Positions 1-9,631 of a DNA stretch of 52,501 nt are shown here, one piece after another. The stretch comes from Chloroflexota bacterium (lineage in GTDB: Bacteria > Chloroflexota > Dehalococcoidia > Lucifugimonadales > Lucifugimonadaceae): contig JABMNN010000083.1 of the NCBI GenBank assembly GCA_013204545.1, forward strand, positions 1 through 52,501, written 5' to 3'. The notes beneath the pieces were generated by a model that was not told where the DNA came from, did not search any database, and saw only the letters and a list, made by a program, of their open reading frames with translations. Position 1 is the first letter of the stretch. Each line of letters begins with the position of its first letter. The position numbers and the translations under genes are program-made.

Positions 1-1
1 A

Positions 2-922
<921 letters not shown>

Positions 923-953
923 TGGCACGAACCACCAGAGGTATCTTGTATCC

Positions 954-1649
954 ATGAAAGTCCTAGTTGTCGATGACGACCCGGATATTGTTGAAGCAGT
1001 AAGTATCTGCTTTGCACTCAGGTGGCCGGATGCAGAATTAGTTGATGCACCCGATGGTGCTACCGCGCTCTCGGCATTCGCTGCTGAAGACCCAGATGTG
1101 ATTATTCTCGACCTTGGTTTGCCCGATATAAATGGGCTCGAAGTTTGCAGATCCATTCGGGAAACCTCTCAAGTTCCGATACTTATCCTGACCGCCCGTG
1201 GCGGTGAGCTGAATAAAGTTCGAGGGCTTGAGATGGGTGCTGATGATTACATCACGAAGCCGTTTAGTCATCTCGAGTTGCTGGCTCGAATCAAAGCGGT
1301 GGTGCGCCGGGCATCGGCACCTCCACCGGGTAGTGATGGTGAGGCATTCGTTCAGGGTAATTTTAGGTTCGATTTTGCTGCACACCGGGTTTTCTCAGGT
1401 GAGACAGCAATCCAGTTAACAAAAACCGAGTATGGGTTACTTTTCCATCTGACTAAAAACTATCCCAATGTGGTTTTGCACAAAACGTTGCTGGCAAAGG
1501 TTTGGGGTCGTGAGTACATCGACGAAACCGATTATTTGAAAGTTTATGTTCAGCGTATTCGTCGCAAGTTCGCGGAAGTCCAACCTGAATTGGATCCGAT
1601 AGCGACGGAGCGTGGTATTGGTTACCGCCTAGCAGTTTCGAACGACTAG
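954..1649 (+). CDS. OmpR/PhoB-family response regulator, KdpE-like
   Basis: A 231-residue DNA-binding response regulator. The receiver domain (about 1-120) has the acidic pocket VVDDD, phospho-acceptor D53 in ILDLGLPD, T80 in LILTARGG and K102 in ITKPF, so all catalytic residues are present. A winged-helix Trans_reg_C domain follows (about 130-228). Its recognition-helix region (DYLKVYVQRIRRKF) resembles KdpE, whose family reads YLRVYxxxLRxKLE. The gene begins 31 nt after the degenerate kinase gene and probably shares its transcript. Since that kinase lacks its His, this regulator may take phosphate from another kinase or acetyl phosphate (inference). An AGAGG about 12 nt upstream of the ATG is a possible ribosome site. 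Confidence 0.93.
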   Translation: MKVLVVDDDPDIVEAVSICFALRWPDAELVDAPDGATALSAFAAEDPDVIILDLGLPDINGLEVCRSIRETSQVPILILTARGGELNKVRGLEMGADDYITKPFSHLELLARIKAVVRRASAPPPGSDGEAFVQGNFRFDFAAHRVFSGETAIQLTKTEYGLLFHLTKNYPNVVLHKTLLAKVWGREYIDETDYLKVYVQRIRRKFAEVQPELDPIATERGIGYRLAVSND

Positions 1650-1787
1650 CGTCTTCAACTTTGGCGTGTCAACTTTCCGATACTCGTACTGAAGTATCAA
1701 GGTGATGATTTGCTACTTACGGCAGACTCGATGTTTACCTGTCTGTGACTTGTCGACACCAAGCTATGACTTACAGGTACTCATGAG

Positions 1788-1818
1788 TCATATAGGTTGT
1801 AGATGTCAACCTATATGA
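1788..1818. promoter_or_regulatory. 12-bp perfect inverted repeat upstream of the finger/HTH/PTPS gene
   Basis: TCATATAGGTTG and its exact complement CAACCTATATGA are separated by 7 nt (TAGATGT) and end 19 nt before the start codon at 1838. No T-run follows, so it is not an intrinsic terminator. It has the size and position of a dimeric repressor or activator operator, or of an mRNA hairpin over the leader. The adjacent genes encode two possible DNA-binding proteins, the response regulator and the HTH fusion protein, that could recognise it (inference). Confidence 0.6.
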
Positions 1819-1837
1819 ATTGCCGCCTGTTATCTGA

Positions 1838-3295
1838 ATGACCACAAATCCCCCAAGTGAAAAACCTCGTGAAGATCGCCCGTCTGGCGAAACTCACGCT
1901 TGTTACAACTGTTTTGCAGATTTCATCTGGGCGCCGACCATCCATGACGGTGAGGAATTTTGCTGCTCTGGATGCGTAGAGGGTGGTCCATGTATTTGTA
2001 CTTACGATGGACCGCCAAAATCCGTTGAGTACGGTATTTCTCCCACTGCGGTTGTTAGCGATGGCGAGTTAGAGCTTGAAGCCGACATCAAGATTGATCC
2101 GCGGCGAAAGATACTCTTGGAGGCAATTGAGGAACTCCCTGCCCAGCTCAGGAAAATAGCACGGCTGAGAGTTGTGAGCGAAGCCCCGATTGGAGAGATC
2201 GCACGGGATTCGGGCATGACACTTGAAGAAACGGAAAATACCCTCAAGAATTCTCAGGCGATTATTTGGCGAATGCTTGGGGAGGGATTCTCGATTGAGC
2301 ACATTCCTGACCACACCCTTCCAGAACGAGCCGTTATTTCTAAATCTGCATCGCCGCGCCAACCGGAGCCGCTTTCAGAATCGGTTGCTGAGGATGCCAA
2401 TACATTCGACCTTTCTGCGGCGATACGTGCTCCGCTTGAGGCACTTACCGCACCGTTACTCGGAATTCGAAGCGGTGCAGCCGAAACGGCGATTGCACAG
2501 AACACTATTCGAGAAGCGTTACGCGACGCATCGGCGATATTCAGGCTGGCATCTGAAAGGCTGGGAGAGGATCCGAATGAGCATCCGCTTCACAGGCTCC
2601 TTGCCGATGAATCAGCTGATGAAATCAGGATTATCGCTGATGGCCTTACCGAGCCAGCTATGTATCTGGTAGCACTTGATGGGCTTAGTTCTGTTCGATG
2701 GGCACGAGTCGAATCAAAAGAAGAGCATCGAACAATATTTGCCGTTGAAGCTGCGTCATCAGGTGCTTTGGTCCGTGACGTCATGGGGCTGGCGAGCCCG
2801 TTCAGACCAATACGACTCGTCGTTAGAGATACAGAGATCGAAATTACTCTTCCGGCAGAGGCATCGAATGGCGTGCCTGTCGCCGCGGTGTCGCCACAGT
2901 TCAGAACTCAACCAGTTTTTGAACTCGGAGCCGATGCTTTCTTCGGTGCTCGACACTTCGTAACAATGGGTGGAATTCAAGGTCCTCCACATCACCATTC
3001 GTTCCGAGTCGAAGCCCTTATGGAAACCTCTGCCCAAGACAGCGATGGAGTTGTATTGGGATTTGGCGATGCTAAAAAACTGATTGAAAGTATCGTGCTT
3101 GACTACAACGAATCGCTACTTAATACCGTTGAACCGTTCACTAGAATTCAACCTACTTCGGAGAATATCGCCAAGGTGATATTTGATCGGTTGAAAGTGC
3201 AATTGACTACAAACGATATTCGACTGAAGCAAGTAAGAGTATGGGAGAGTCCTACGAACTCGGCTTCGTATTCCGATGCAGTCCTGGCAATCTAG
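1838..3295 (+). CDS. Fusion of Cys-rich finger, sigma-region-4-like HTH and 6-pyruvoyl-tetrahydropterin-synthase-like domain
   Basis: A 485-residue multidomain protein. Residues 22-54 hold CxxC (C22, C25) and a second cluster (C42, C43, C46, C52, C54), a likely zinc-binding module. Residues 88-148 resemble sigma-70 region 4: LPAQLRKIARLRVVSEAPI, then an HTH containing EIARDSGMTLEE. Residues 190-345 are unassigned. Residues 360-480 match the PTPS/QueD fold: H373 in GARHF, H385/H387 in PPHHHSF (zinc ligands in the family), GVVLGFGDAKKLIE, LLN, PTSEN (439-443) and E470. No Cys lies where PTPS/QueD enzymes carry their catalytic Cys, so normal catalysis is doubtful. A PTPS-related protein is, as I recall, a known partner of exosortase G loci (TIGR03112). 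The 3' end overlaps the next gene by 20 nt. Confidence 0.75.
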   Translation: MTTNPPSEKPREDRPSGETHACYNCFADFIWAPTIHDGEEFCCSGCVEGGPCICTYDGPPKSVEYGISPTAVVSDGELELEADIKIDPRRKILLEAIEELPAQLRKIARLRVVSEAPIGEIARDSGMTLEETENTLKNSQAIIWRMLGEGFSIEHIPDHTLPERAVISKSASPRQPEPLSESVAEDANTFDLSAAIRAPLEALTAPLLGIRSGAAETAIAQNTIREALRDASAIFRLASERLGEDPNEHPLHRLLADESADEIRIIADGLTEPAMYLVALDGLSSVRWARVESKEEHRTIFAVEAASSGALVRDVMGLASPFRPIRLVVRDTEIEITLPAEASNGVPVAAVSPQFRTQPVFELGADAFFGARHFVTMGGIQGPPHHHSFRVEALMETSAQDSDGVVLGFGDAKKLIESIVLDYNESLLNTVEPFTRIQPTSENIAKVIFDRLKVQLTTNDIRLKQVRVWESPTNSASYSDAVLAI

Positions 3296-5839
3296 ATACA
3301 CATATACGGTCGCGATTTTAATTATCGTGGTTGTGACACTCGCACTGTATGCAGAGGTCGTTTTTCCTCGCGATCCAAACGTCATTTACCCTTGGTCGTC
3401 AGACACTTGGGGGCATCTGGTTAAGGCCGTATACCTGCGCGAGCAGATTTCTGAGGGTATTTGGTACCCAGACTTGTTCCCTGAGTGGTACAGCGGGCAG
3501 CAAATGCTTCGTTACTTTCCGCCGATAACGTACTACTCGTTGGTGGGGTTGAGTGAATTCACCGGCAACATTTACATGGCAGGTAATTATCTGCTGTTTA
3601 TTACGGCGGTTATCGGCGGTGTATCGGTACTGCTTTTTGCACCACGTATCGGGCTTGGGTGGGCGACCGTTGGGGGGATTTTCTTTGTCATATTCCCGGA
3701 TAACGTACGAGTCGCATTCGCCGAAGGAAATCTGCCAAGAATCATTTCAACCGCCCTGCTTCCTGCTGCCTTTTTTTCCTAGTTAATCTCTTGGAAAATA
3801 ACGGTCGGAAGCGCGATTTCGCTGGTTTGGTCGCAATGGTTGGATTGATCGTGTTATCGCACGCGATGATGGCAGGAATTTTCCTACTGGGATTCGGTAT
3901 GTACGCGGTGTCGTACTGGCTGATTGGAAGGGGTCCGTTGCGATCAGCTTCGATTGGTGCCGCGGCTTTGACGACCGGATTGTTTGTCAGTGCGTGGTGG
4001 ATGTTTCCATCGCTTACGGGCGGTATTACTGAACTTGACAATGCCGCTGCCAGTGAAGCGATTGCTCAATTTCCGATATCGGTGATGCTTAACCCCGGAT
4101 TGCGGGTGACCAACTACGAAATATTTTATGTAGGGCTTTCTGTTGTTATTGCCACACTAATATCTTGGCCCGTGTGGAGCCGTCTCGATCCTTGGGTCAA
4201 ATCGATGGTTCCTGTGACGATTATTATGACGTTGATCGGATCGACTTTGATCGTCGAGTTATGGCGCGCTCTTCCTGCCCATCAGCTTTTCTGGCCACTT
4301 CGTTTTATGAGCTTTGCCAGCCTTTTGCTAATTCTCAACAGCCTTATTGTTGCTAGCAAGATGTTCCAGGTTTCTATATCTCCAAATTTGCGATGGATGA
4401 GATTCACCGCCATTGCTATACCTTTGCTTATGCTTGCGGATTTCCAGCCATCGACTGCTTTGATCAGAACTCGTGAAATTCCTGATGATGTAGCGTCGGT
4501 ATCGGCTAAATTGAAAGAACTTGACGGGTGGAGAGTTGCGACTGCTGACCTTTCAAGATTAGGTTCGGCACCGGCGATGCTGTTCACCACAGAAGGCGAA
4601 CGCGAACAGATATTCGGCTGGGCGTTTCAGGGCTCGATTACTGCTCCGTTGCTCGCCAGATTGAATCAGAGCATGGATCAAGGGCACCTCGGATACACGA
4701 TCAGCCGGTTGGAACGATTGGGCGCTGACGACGTCGTTTATCTGCCTCAGCCGGACATAGATACGAAATTTCGACCTGAGCTCGAAAAAGACGGATTCGA
4801 TATAGTCCATACATCAGGCAGGCTCACGTTATTTCACAAAGATGGTGCACCTCGCGCCGTAGTCATCCCTTTGAAAGTATTTGGGATAGGTACTGCTGCG
4901 AACAACGTTTCTTTTCTGTTTCCGGAAGTGACGATAGGAACGTCAGAAAACATTGAGGATTACGATCCAGAGTTTCTCGATCAATTCGATGTGATAGTTC
5001 TATCGAGATTTACGTTTGATAATCGTGGTCGAGCCGAAAAGATTGTTAGGGACTTAGCTGAACGAGGGAAACGAGTCGTTATTGATTTGACTTCGGCACC
5101 ACTCGATACGCTTTCTCGTGAACCAAAATTCCTTGATGTATATGGCGAACCCGTACTCCAGATCAGTCAGGCTCGAACTGTGATCGACGGTGTAGTTAGT
5201 CCGTTATTGCCGTTTACTGATGAGTTCGGTACCTGGAGATCGGTGACACCTCAAGGAGCGGACGAAGTCCTGATTCCGTTCGAGTACATCGCTGGTGAAG
5301 CAGTGGCACTTTCGCGGAATATTTACGGTGATGGTGATGTGATATTCGTTGGATTGAATTTAATGTTCCACGCTGCCATCACGGACGATCCTCTGGCTAT
5401 CAGGATTCTCGAGTCCGTTCTTGGGATCGACGCGTGGCAGCCTTCGGGTGATCTGACAATACCGCTTGATAACTATGTTGCGAGCGAATCAGGTTGGCGG
5501 TTTGATATCACGATTCCGGAGGAGCAGTGGGTTCTGCTACCGATGGGCCTTCACTCTGGTACCAGCGTTGAGGCGAATGGAGAGACGGTTGAAGTAATTG
5601 GTGTTGAATCTCTCATACTTGCGAAGCTGCCTGCTGGCACAAGTTCAATTCACATTAAATCCGACCAAACCGCCATTTATACGATTGGTCGAGTGACAAC
5701 CGTGATCGGTGTCCTCGCGGCGTTGTACTACCTCACAAGTGGAAGGCGAGCAGAGTTAATCGGATGGATTCGAGAGAGACGGAAACCTAAGAAAGACCTC
5801 TCACTCAACAAAACTTTTACTGGTGGAGCGGACTCATGA
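3276..5839 (+). CDS. PTPS_related polytopic membrane protein, split by a single-base frameshift
   Basis: Two adjacent frames make one protein of about 850 residues. The first part (3276-3782) has an N-terminal TM, DTWGHLVKAVYL, and LFPEWYSGQQ followed by RYFPPITYYSL, typical of the membrane domain Pfam calls PTPS_related (PF10131). It ends with TAG at 3780-3782, just after a T7 run. Reading continues one frame back through FLVNLLENNG into 3791-5839, which adds several TM helices, a Rossmann-like segment (DQFDVIVLSRFTF ... GKRVVIDLTSAP), beta-rich extracytoplasmic regions and a final TM near the C-terminus with a basic tail. One extra T would restore the frame. The family resembles GT-C glycosyltransferase-like membrane proteins, but its activity is unknown. 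The gene overlaps its upstream neighbour by 20 nt and its downstream small ORF by 4 nt. Confidence 0.8.
3771..3777 (+). other. T7 homopolymer at the frameshift point, followed by TCC TAG
   Basis: The run of seven T is read GCC TTT TTT TCC TAG in the upstream frame. T_TTT_TTT has the form of a -1 slippery heptamer (X_XXY_YYZ), and homopolymers of this length also allow transcriptional slippage. Slipping back one base gives an uninterrupted, membrane-protein-like sequence. A missing T in the assembly is an equally simple explanation. Confidence 0.85.
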
Positions 5840-5976
5840 TGTCAGCTCGAATCGTAGTAAATGGGGGATTGGTTAGCGTCAGTGTGTCGGCAGATGTTCA
5901 CCATAATGAGACACTGCTCATACTCTGGGGTGACTCACAGGATGGCAGAATAGACTTATCTGGAGTTAATTTGTGA
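5836..5976 (+). CDS. Small ORF of 46 residues, translationally coupled on both sides
   Basis: ATGATGTCAGCTCG... runs 46 codons to TGA at 5974-5976. Its ATG overlaps the upstream stop as ATGA, and its stop overlaps the next start as TGATG, the same coupling used elsewhere in this operon. The product begins MMSARIVVNGGLVSVSVSAD and ends GRIDLSGVNL. It is mostly alternating hydrophobic/polar residues suggesting beta strands, with no signal peptide or TM. No family is recognised. An alternative is a non-coding spacer that is open by chance, but exact overlap at both ends argues for a real gene. Confidence 0.5.
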   Translation: MMSARIVVNGGLVSVSVSADVHHNETLLILWGDSQDGRIDLSGVNL

Positions 5977-7625
5977 TGCCGCGTATGTTGCCAACAAGAG
6001 CAAGAGCAGGTGTGCCAATTATCTTGGCGGTACTAATCGCTGGGATTTTTGCCGCGCTGATCGTATTGACCGTGAGAGCTGTCACTTCCCATGCTACTGA
6101 TGATTTCGAATCTGGTGATTTGGCGGGCGGTGGCGGTTGGGACGATGGTTCTTGGGCGACTTCCGGAAGTGTTGAAGCACGAACCAAAGATGGCCCTATT
6201 CAAGGTGCGTGGCACGTTCGTATCCGCAATGACGGATCAATGTCACGCTCTCTTGACGTTACTGGTGAAATAAATCCGGTTTCTCTTTCATTTTGGTTGA
6301 AAGCAGATGGATTTGAGGCAGGCGACACCGCATTCGTCAGGGTTACACCGAATGGCGGATCACCAGTTGTATTACAAACATGGTCTGACGGCGATGACAC
6401 CAATTCATACGCGCAATATACATACGATCTTGATGTGGCGGGCGTAACCCCAACGACTTTCCTCACTGTTGAATTTGTAATGAACGGCAATAAGAACGAC
6501 GATAAGATTTTCGTGGACGACGTTCAGATATTTGCGACTCCTTCGCCAACGGCAACTCCAACCGCGACTTTGCCCCCAACGGAAACACCGACTCCGACTA
6601 TTACTCCGACAGAGACGCCAGTTCCTACCGCAACATTAGTTCCAACGGCAACTCCGACTCCGCTTCCAACCGAGACTCCAACCCCTGAGCCGACTGCGAC
6701 CCCAGTTCCAGTTGAGACGCCGACACCTAGCCCTACACCTACAGTAGGGCCTGGCACGCCCACTCCAACTGCGATACCCCCAACCCCAACGCCGACCCCG
6801 ACGGTTGCACCGACTGAAACTCCAACACCGTTGCCAACTTCCACGCCAACGCCAGTCCCTACGGCGACTGTGGTTCCAACGTCCACGCCAGCACCAGTTC
6901 CAACTGTTACTCCGACGCCGACATCGGTGCCGACCGTGATTCCGACTCCGACGAACACTCCGGTCGCTACCCCTCCAGCAGGAGTGATCACTATTGATGG
7001 GTCTTTCAGCGACTGGGGCGGACAAGCATTCTTAACTGATCCATACGATGATCAGGTTGGAGATTCCAAAGGCGATCTTCATGAGTTGTACTGGGCGAAC
7101 AACCTGAACGAAGAAGTCAATTACCACATGGTCAAACGCCACACACAAGATGGTGATCCGTTTGATGGAACTAACGAACAAGACGAAGACGGAAAGTTTT
7201 TCCTATTCGTCGACACTAACAACAACGGGATCTTCACCGATTCAGGCGATCGTACGGTTGAGATTAAGTATGAGCCAGACAATGGCGGTCGAGTGAAAGT
7301 TAGAGTGCGCCAAGGTGCCTCCGATGCCGTGATAAGTGATAGCGGGTGGAATGATTGGGGTGAGACTGAGGGCGAAGGAGGATTACGTCTTGAATTTGCT
7401 CTCGATTGGAACGATCTCGGAATCGCTCTTGGTGACGTGATTCGGATGTATTTGGTGAGTTACGAAGGAAGAAATCACGATATTGAGGATCGTTTGCCAG
7501 ACAGTGGAGACGTTCAGTGGTCGCCGGCTTCGATCTTCGGTCCCGTACTGCTGGCGATCGTCACAGGATTCGGCATATTTGTCATCTGGTGGTTCCGCGG
7601 AAGGCGTACATGGACATCTGGCTGA
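5976..7625 (+). CDS. Cell-surface protein with N-terminal TM, jelly-roll-like domain, Thr/Pro stalk and C-terminal TM-Arg sorting-type tail
   Basis: About 549 residues. The ATG at 5976 or the GTG at 5973 follows GGAG at 5962-5965. An N-terminal signal or TM (GVPIILAVLIAGIFAALIVL) is followed by a domain beginning DDFESGDLAGGGGWDDGSW and ending IFVDDVQIF, typical of beta-sandwich carbohydrate- or protein-binding modules. A stalk of about 145 residues of Thr, Pro, Ala and Val follows. A second domain starts ITIDGSFSDWGG and contains acidic repeats such as FVDTNNNGIFTDSGD. The C-terminus is SPASIFGP, a 20-residue hydrophobic helix, then WWFRGRR. That motif-TM-Arg layout matches the tripartite tail of exosortase/archaeosortase substrates, and the exosortase homologue overlaps the 3' end by 16 nt. 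It is the natural candidate substrate (inference). Confidence 0.8.
   Translation: MPRMLPTRARAGVPIILAVLIAGIFAALIVLTVRAVTSHATDDFESGDLAGGGGWDDGSWATSGSVEARTKDGPIQGAWHVRIRNDGSMSRSLDVTGEINPVSLSFWLKADGFEAGDTAFVRVTPNGGSPVVLQTWSDGDDTNSYAQYTYDLDVAGVTPTTFLTVEFVMNGNKNDDKIFVDDVQIFATPSPTATPTATLPPTETPTPTITPTETPVPTATLVPTATPTPLPTETPTPEPTATPVPVETPTPSPTPTVGPGTPTPTAIPPTPTPTPTVAPTETPTPLPTSTPTPVPTATVVPTSTPAPVPTVTPTPTSVPTVIPTPTNTPVATPPAGVITIDGSFSDWGGQAFLTDPYDDQVGDSKGDLHELYWANNLNEEVNYHMVKRHTQDGDPFDGTNEQDEDGKFFLFVDTNNNGIFTDSGDRTVEIKYEPDNGGRVKVRVRQGASDAVISDSGWNDWGETEGEGGLRLEFALDWNDLGIALGDVIRMYLVSYEGRNHDIEDRLPDSGDVQWSPASIFGPVLLAIVTGFGIFVIWWFRGRRTWTSG
6535..6975 (+). repeat. Low-complexity Thr/Pro-rich coding tract
   Basis: Degenerate repeats of ACNCCN-type codons encode TPTPTAT-like runs forming a long extended stalk in the surface protein. 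The codons vary, so this is protein-level repetition rather than a recent DNA tandem expansion. The antisense Val/Gly-rich reading frames here are shadows. Confidence 0.9.
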
Positions 7626-8224
7626 TCGGTGTTCTGATTGTTGTCTGGGCCTTGGTGGTTGCCTTCTTCAGGTTGAACCGCATTTGGTTGCCGTACTACA
7701 TAATCGGCTCGGTAGGGCTTGCGTTCATCATCATCTTCGTTGGCCGAGCGACTGGCCTTGAGGCGGCTCTTCAAATTGGAGTAGCTGCAGGGGTTCACGC
7801 ATTGTCTATTGCGTTGGGTCTGCCAACCGAGATATTTCAATCCGCCCCTGGTTCGATTCTAATACTCGTAATTTCACAAGACATTGGGTGGACGATGCTT
7901 CAAGTGACGATCGAGTCATCTGGTCTGCTTGAAACCGGTGTGATTGCCGGAATGTTGCTCTTCTACCCTGGCTGGAACGGGCGAAAGCGAATCTGGTTCA
8001 CGTTTGCCGCTGTTGTACTAACCTATTTGTCGAATGTGATTCGGTTGATGGTGATCGTGATCACGTTGCACTATATGGGTAAATCGTCGTTATTGATATC
8101 GCACACGATTATCGGCAGAGCGGTTTTCTTTGCTTTGGTAGTAGCGATTTACTGGTTCTTGATGACCCGTCCAACATTGCGAACTGTCAAACACAAGATT
8201 GACAATGAACTGATGAAATCATGA
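7610..8224 (+). CDS. Exosortase/archaeosortase-family membrane protein without cysteine (XrtG-like)
   Basis: A 204-residue polytopic protein of about six or seven TM helices. The ATG at 7610 is preceded by GGAAGG and gives a TM-first N-terminus, so I prefer it to upstream in-frame starts. The exosortase core is recognisable. Residues 102-106 read ESSGL where the family has xCSGL, YLSNVIRLMVIV supplies N142 and R145, and LLISHTIIGR supplies H165 and R170. Exosortases are proposed Cys/Arg/His transpeptidases that cut C-terminal sorting tails. Here S103 (TCA) replaces the Cys and the whole protein contains no Cys. Context (PTPS-like protein, PTPS_related membrane protein, family 2 glycosyltransferase) fits the XrtG neighbourhood. 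It may be a Ser-dependent variant or have lost peptidase activity. Its stop overlaps the glycosyltransferase start as ATGA. Confidence 0.8.
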   Translation: MDIWLIGVLIVVWALVVAFFRLNRIWLPYYIIGSVGLAFIIIFVGRATGLEAALQIGVAAGVHALSIALGLPTEIFQSAPGSILILVISQDIGWTMLQVTIESSGLLETGVIAGMLLFYPGWNGRKRIWFTFAAVVLTYLSNVIRLMVIVITLHYMGKSSLLISHTIIGRAVFFALVVAIYWFLMTRPTLRTVKHKIDNELMKS

Positions 8225-9624
8225 CAGATGAACTAGTTGGATTCGTCCTCTTTTGGGGTGTGTGGTTGTTTGTGCCGATGCTGATTGATGGTACGACAGC
8301 AGTCGCTTACTTCATCGGAGGGTATAGATCACGGCCGAGCACACGTGTAGAGGCACGATTGAAGCCTCTTGATCGCTACCCACGCGTGTCGATTTTGATT
8401 CCAGCCTACAACGCGTCCAAAGTCCTCCCGTTCTGTCTCGAGTCTTTGCGAAAGCAGACTTATCCTCATCGTGAGATGGAGGTGTTGATCATCGACAACC
8501 AGTCGACCGATGACACACGGGCAGTGATCGCCGGGCAGCAGTCGATCCGCTTTGCTGGAAGCCTTAACTGGATATCGTTACCATATAAAGGCAAACCGGG
8601 TGCGCTAAACGCTGGTATTCATCGTGTGGGCGGCGAAATTATCATCAATATTGATGCTGACACTGTGCTCCATCCCGATTCAATTCTCGAAATGGTCAGA
8701 GCATTTGATCAGAACCCAAAGGTTGCTGGTGCAACGGGATCTATTGAAGTGCTTCCTGCCGATATCGACCCGCGGACTGGCAAGCGCATCGAAATTCACC
8801 CGTTCAGATATTTGGTGGCAGAAGCTGAATTTCTTGAGTACTACGCTGGATTCCGAATCGGAAGGCAGTACCAGAGCCAAACTCAGAGCCTATTCACGCT
8901 TGCTGGTGCATTTTCAGCGTTCAGGCGAGATGTGTTGCTGAAGACATTTTTGTATGACGAGCGCACGGTGTCAGAGGACACCGACCTGACGTTCTTTATT
9001 GCTCGGCAGTTCCCCGAGAAAGTCGTAGTCGCTGTTGCTCCAGCAATTGCTTACGTTCACCCAACTGAGTCGATGAAGGCGATGTACGCTCAACGCCTGC
9101 GCTGGCAGCGCGGACAACTTGAAGTCGCTTCTCAGTATCCAGATTTTGAGAGGCACCCGTTCAGGTTAAGAGGCTTAGCAATTTCAAAATCGTTACTGAT
9201 CGACCATACGCTGGCGTTCCCGAGAGTGGTTTGGACATTCTTGCTGCCGATGATGTACTTCGTTGGATTTCCGTTGACGCTTGTCGTTAGCGCCACGTTA
9301 TCGATGTACCTGATCTACATGGTTGTTGAAGGACTCTATTTAGTGGTCGCGTATGTCGTCGCTGAAGGCTCCGCAAAAGCGAGAATTCGTCGACATTGGT
9401 GGATGTTTCTCTTCATGCCTGCATACCGCTGGACGATATTCTGGTTCAGGTTCGGCGGGTTCTTGGCTGTGATGATGGAAAACAAAGAGTGGAGAGCGAG
9501 TGATCCAATCACAGAAACTAAGCAAGGAATTCAGAGAGTCTCAACGCTCACTCTGACATTCCTGACGCAGTCGTTCTTGCCTAGGCTTGCTGCCATTGTT
9601 GGTGGTGTTCTACGCACTAAGTAA
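8221..9624 (+). CDS. Family 2 glycosyltransferase, membrane-bound processive type, exosortase-associated
   Basis: 467 residues. One N-terminal TM (about 5-33) is followed by a GT-A catalytic domain: VSILIPAYNAS (57-67), IDADT with D145/D147 for nucleotide-sugar and metal, SEDTD with E252/D253 as the likely base region, and QRLRW (291-295). QxxRW is the hallmark of processive enzymes of the cellulose, hyaluronan and PgaC type. About four TM helices follow (320-375, 395-440), forming a possible translocation path. Acting at the cytoplasmic membrane, it would polymerise or transfer sugar from a nucleotide-sugar. It overlaps the exosortase gene by 4 nt. A glycosyltransferase of this type next to XrtG is, as I recall, the family TIGR03111. 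Sugar and acceptor are unknown. Confidence 0.9.
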   Translation: MTDELVGFVLFWGVWLFVPMLIDGTTAVAYFIGGYRSRPSTRVEARLKPLDRYPRVSILIPAYNASKVLPFCLESLRKQTYPHREMEVLIIDNQSTDDTRAVIAGQQSIRFAGSLNWISLPYKGKPGALNAGIHRVGGEIIINIDADTVLHPDSILEMVRAFDQNPKVAGATGSIEVLPADIDPRTGKRIEIHPFRYLVAEAEFLEYYAGFRIGRQYQSQTQSLFTLAGAFSAFRRDVLLKTFLYDERTVSEDTDLTFFIARQFPEKVVVAVAPAIAYVHPTESMKAMYAQRLRWQRGQLEVASQYPDFERHPFRLRGLAISKSLLIDHTLAFPRVVWTFLLPMMYFVGFPLTLVVSATLSMYLIYMVVEGLYLVVAYVVAEGSAKARIRRHWWMFLFMPAYRWTIFWFRFGGFLAVMMENKEWRASDPITETKQGIQRVSTLTLTFLTQSFLPRLAAIVGGVLRTK

Positions 9625-9631
9625 ATGAGTT

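Noticed and set aside
6524-6991. Minus-strand Val/Gly-rich open frame over the Thr/Pro stalk
   Set aside because: It is the mirror of a low-complexity coding tract; no start context and no family, so a shadow frame.
7517-7609. Longer exosortase start within the surface-protein gene
   Set aside because: The added residues are charged and unlike the family; ATG 7610 has GGAAGG upstream and starts at the first TM helix.
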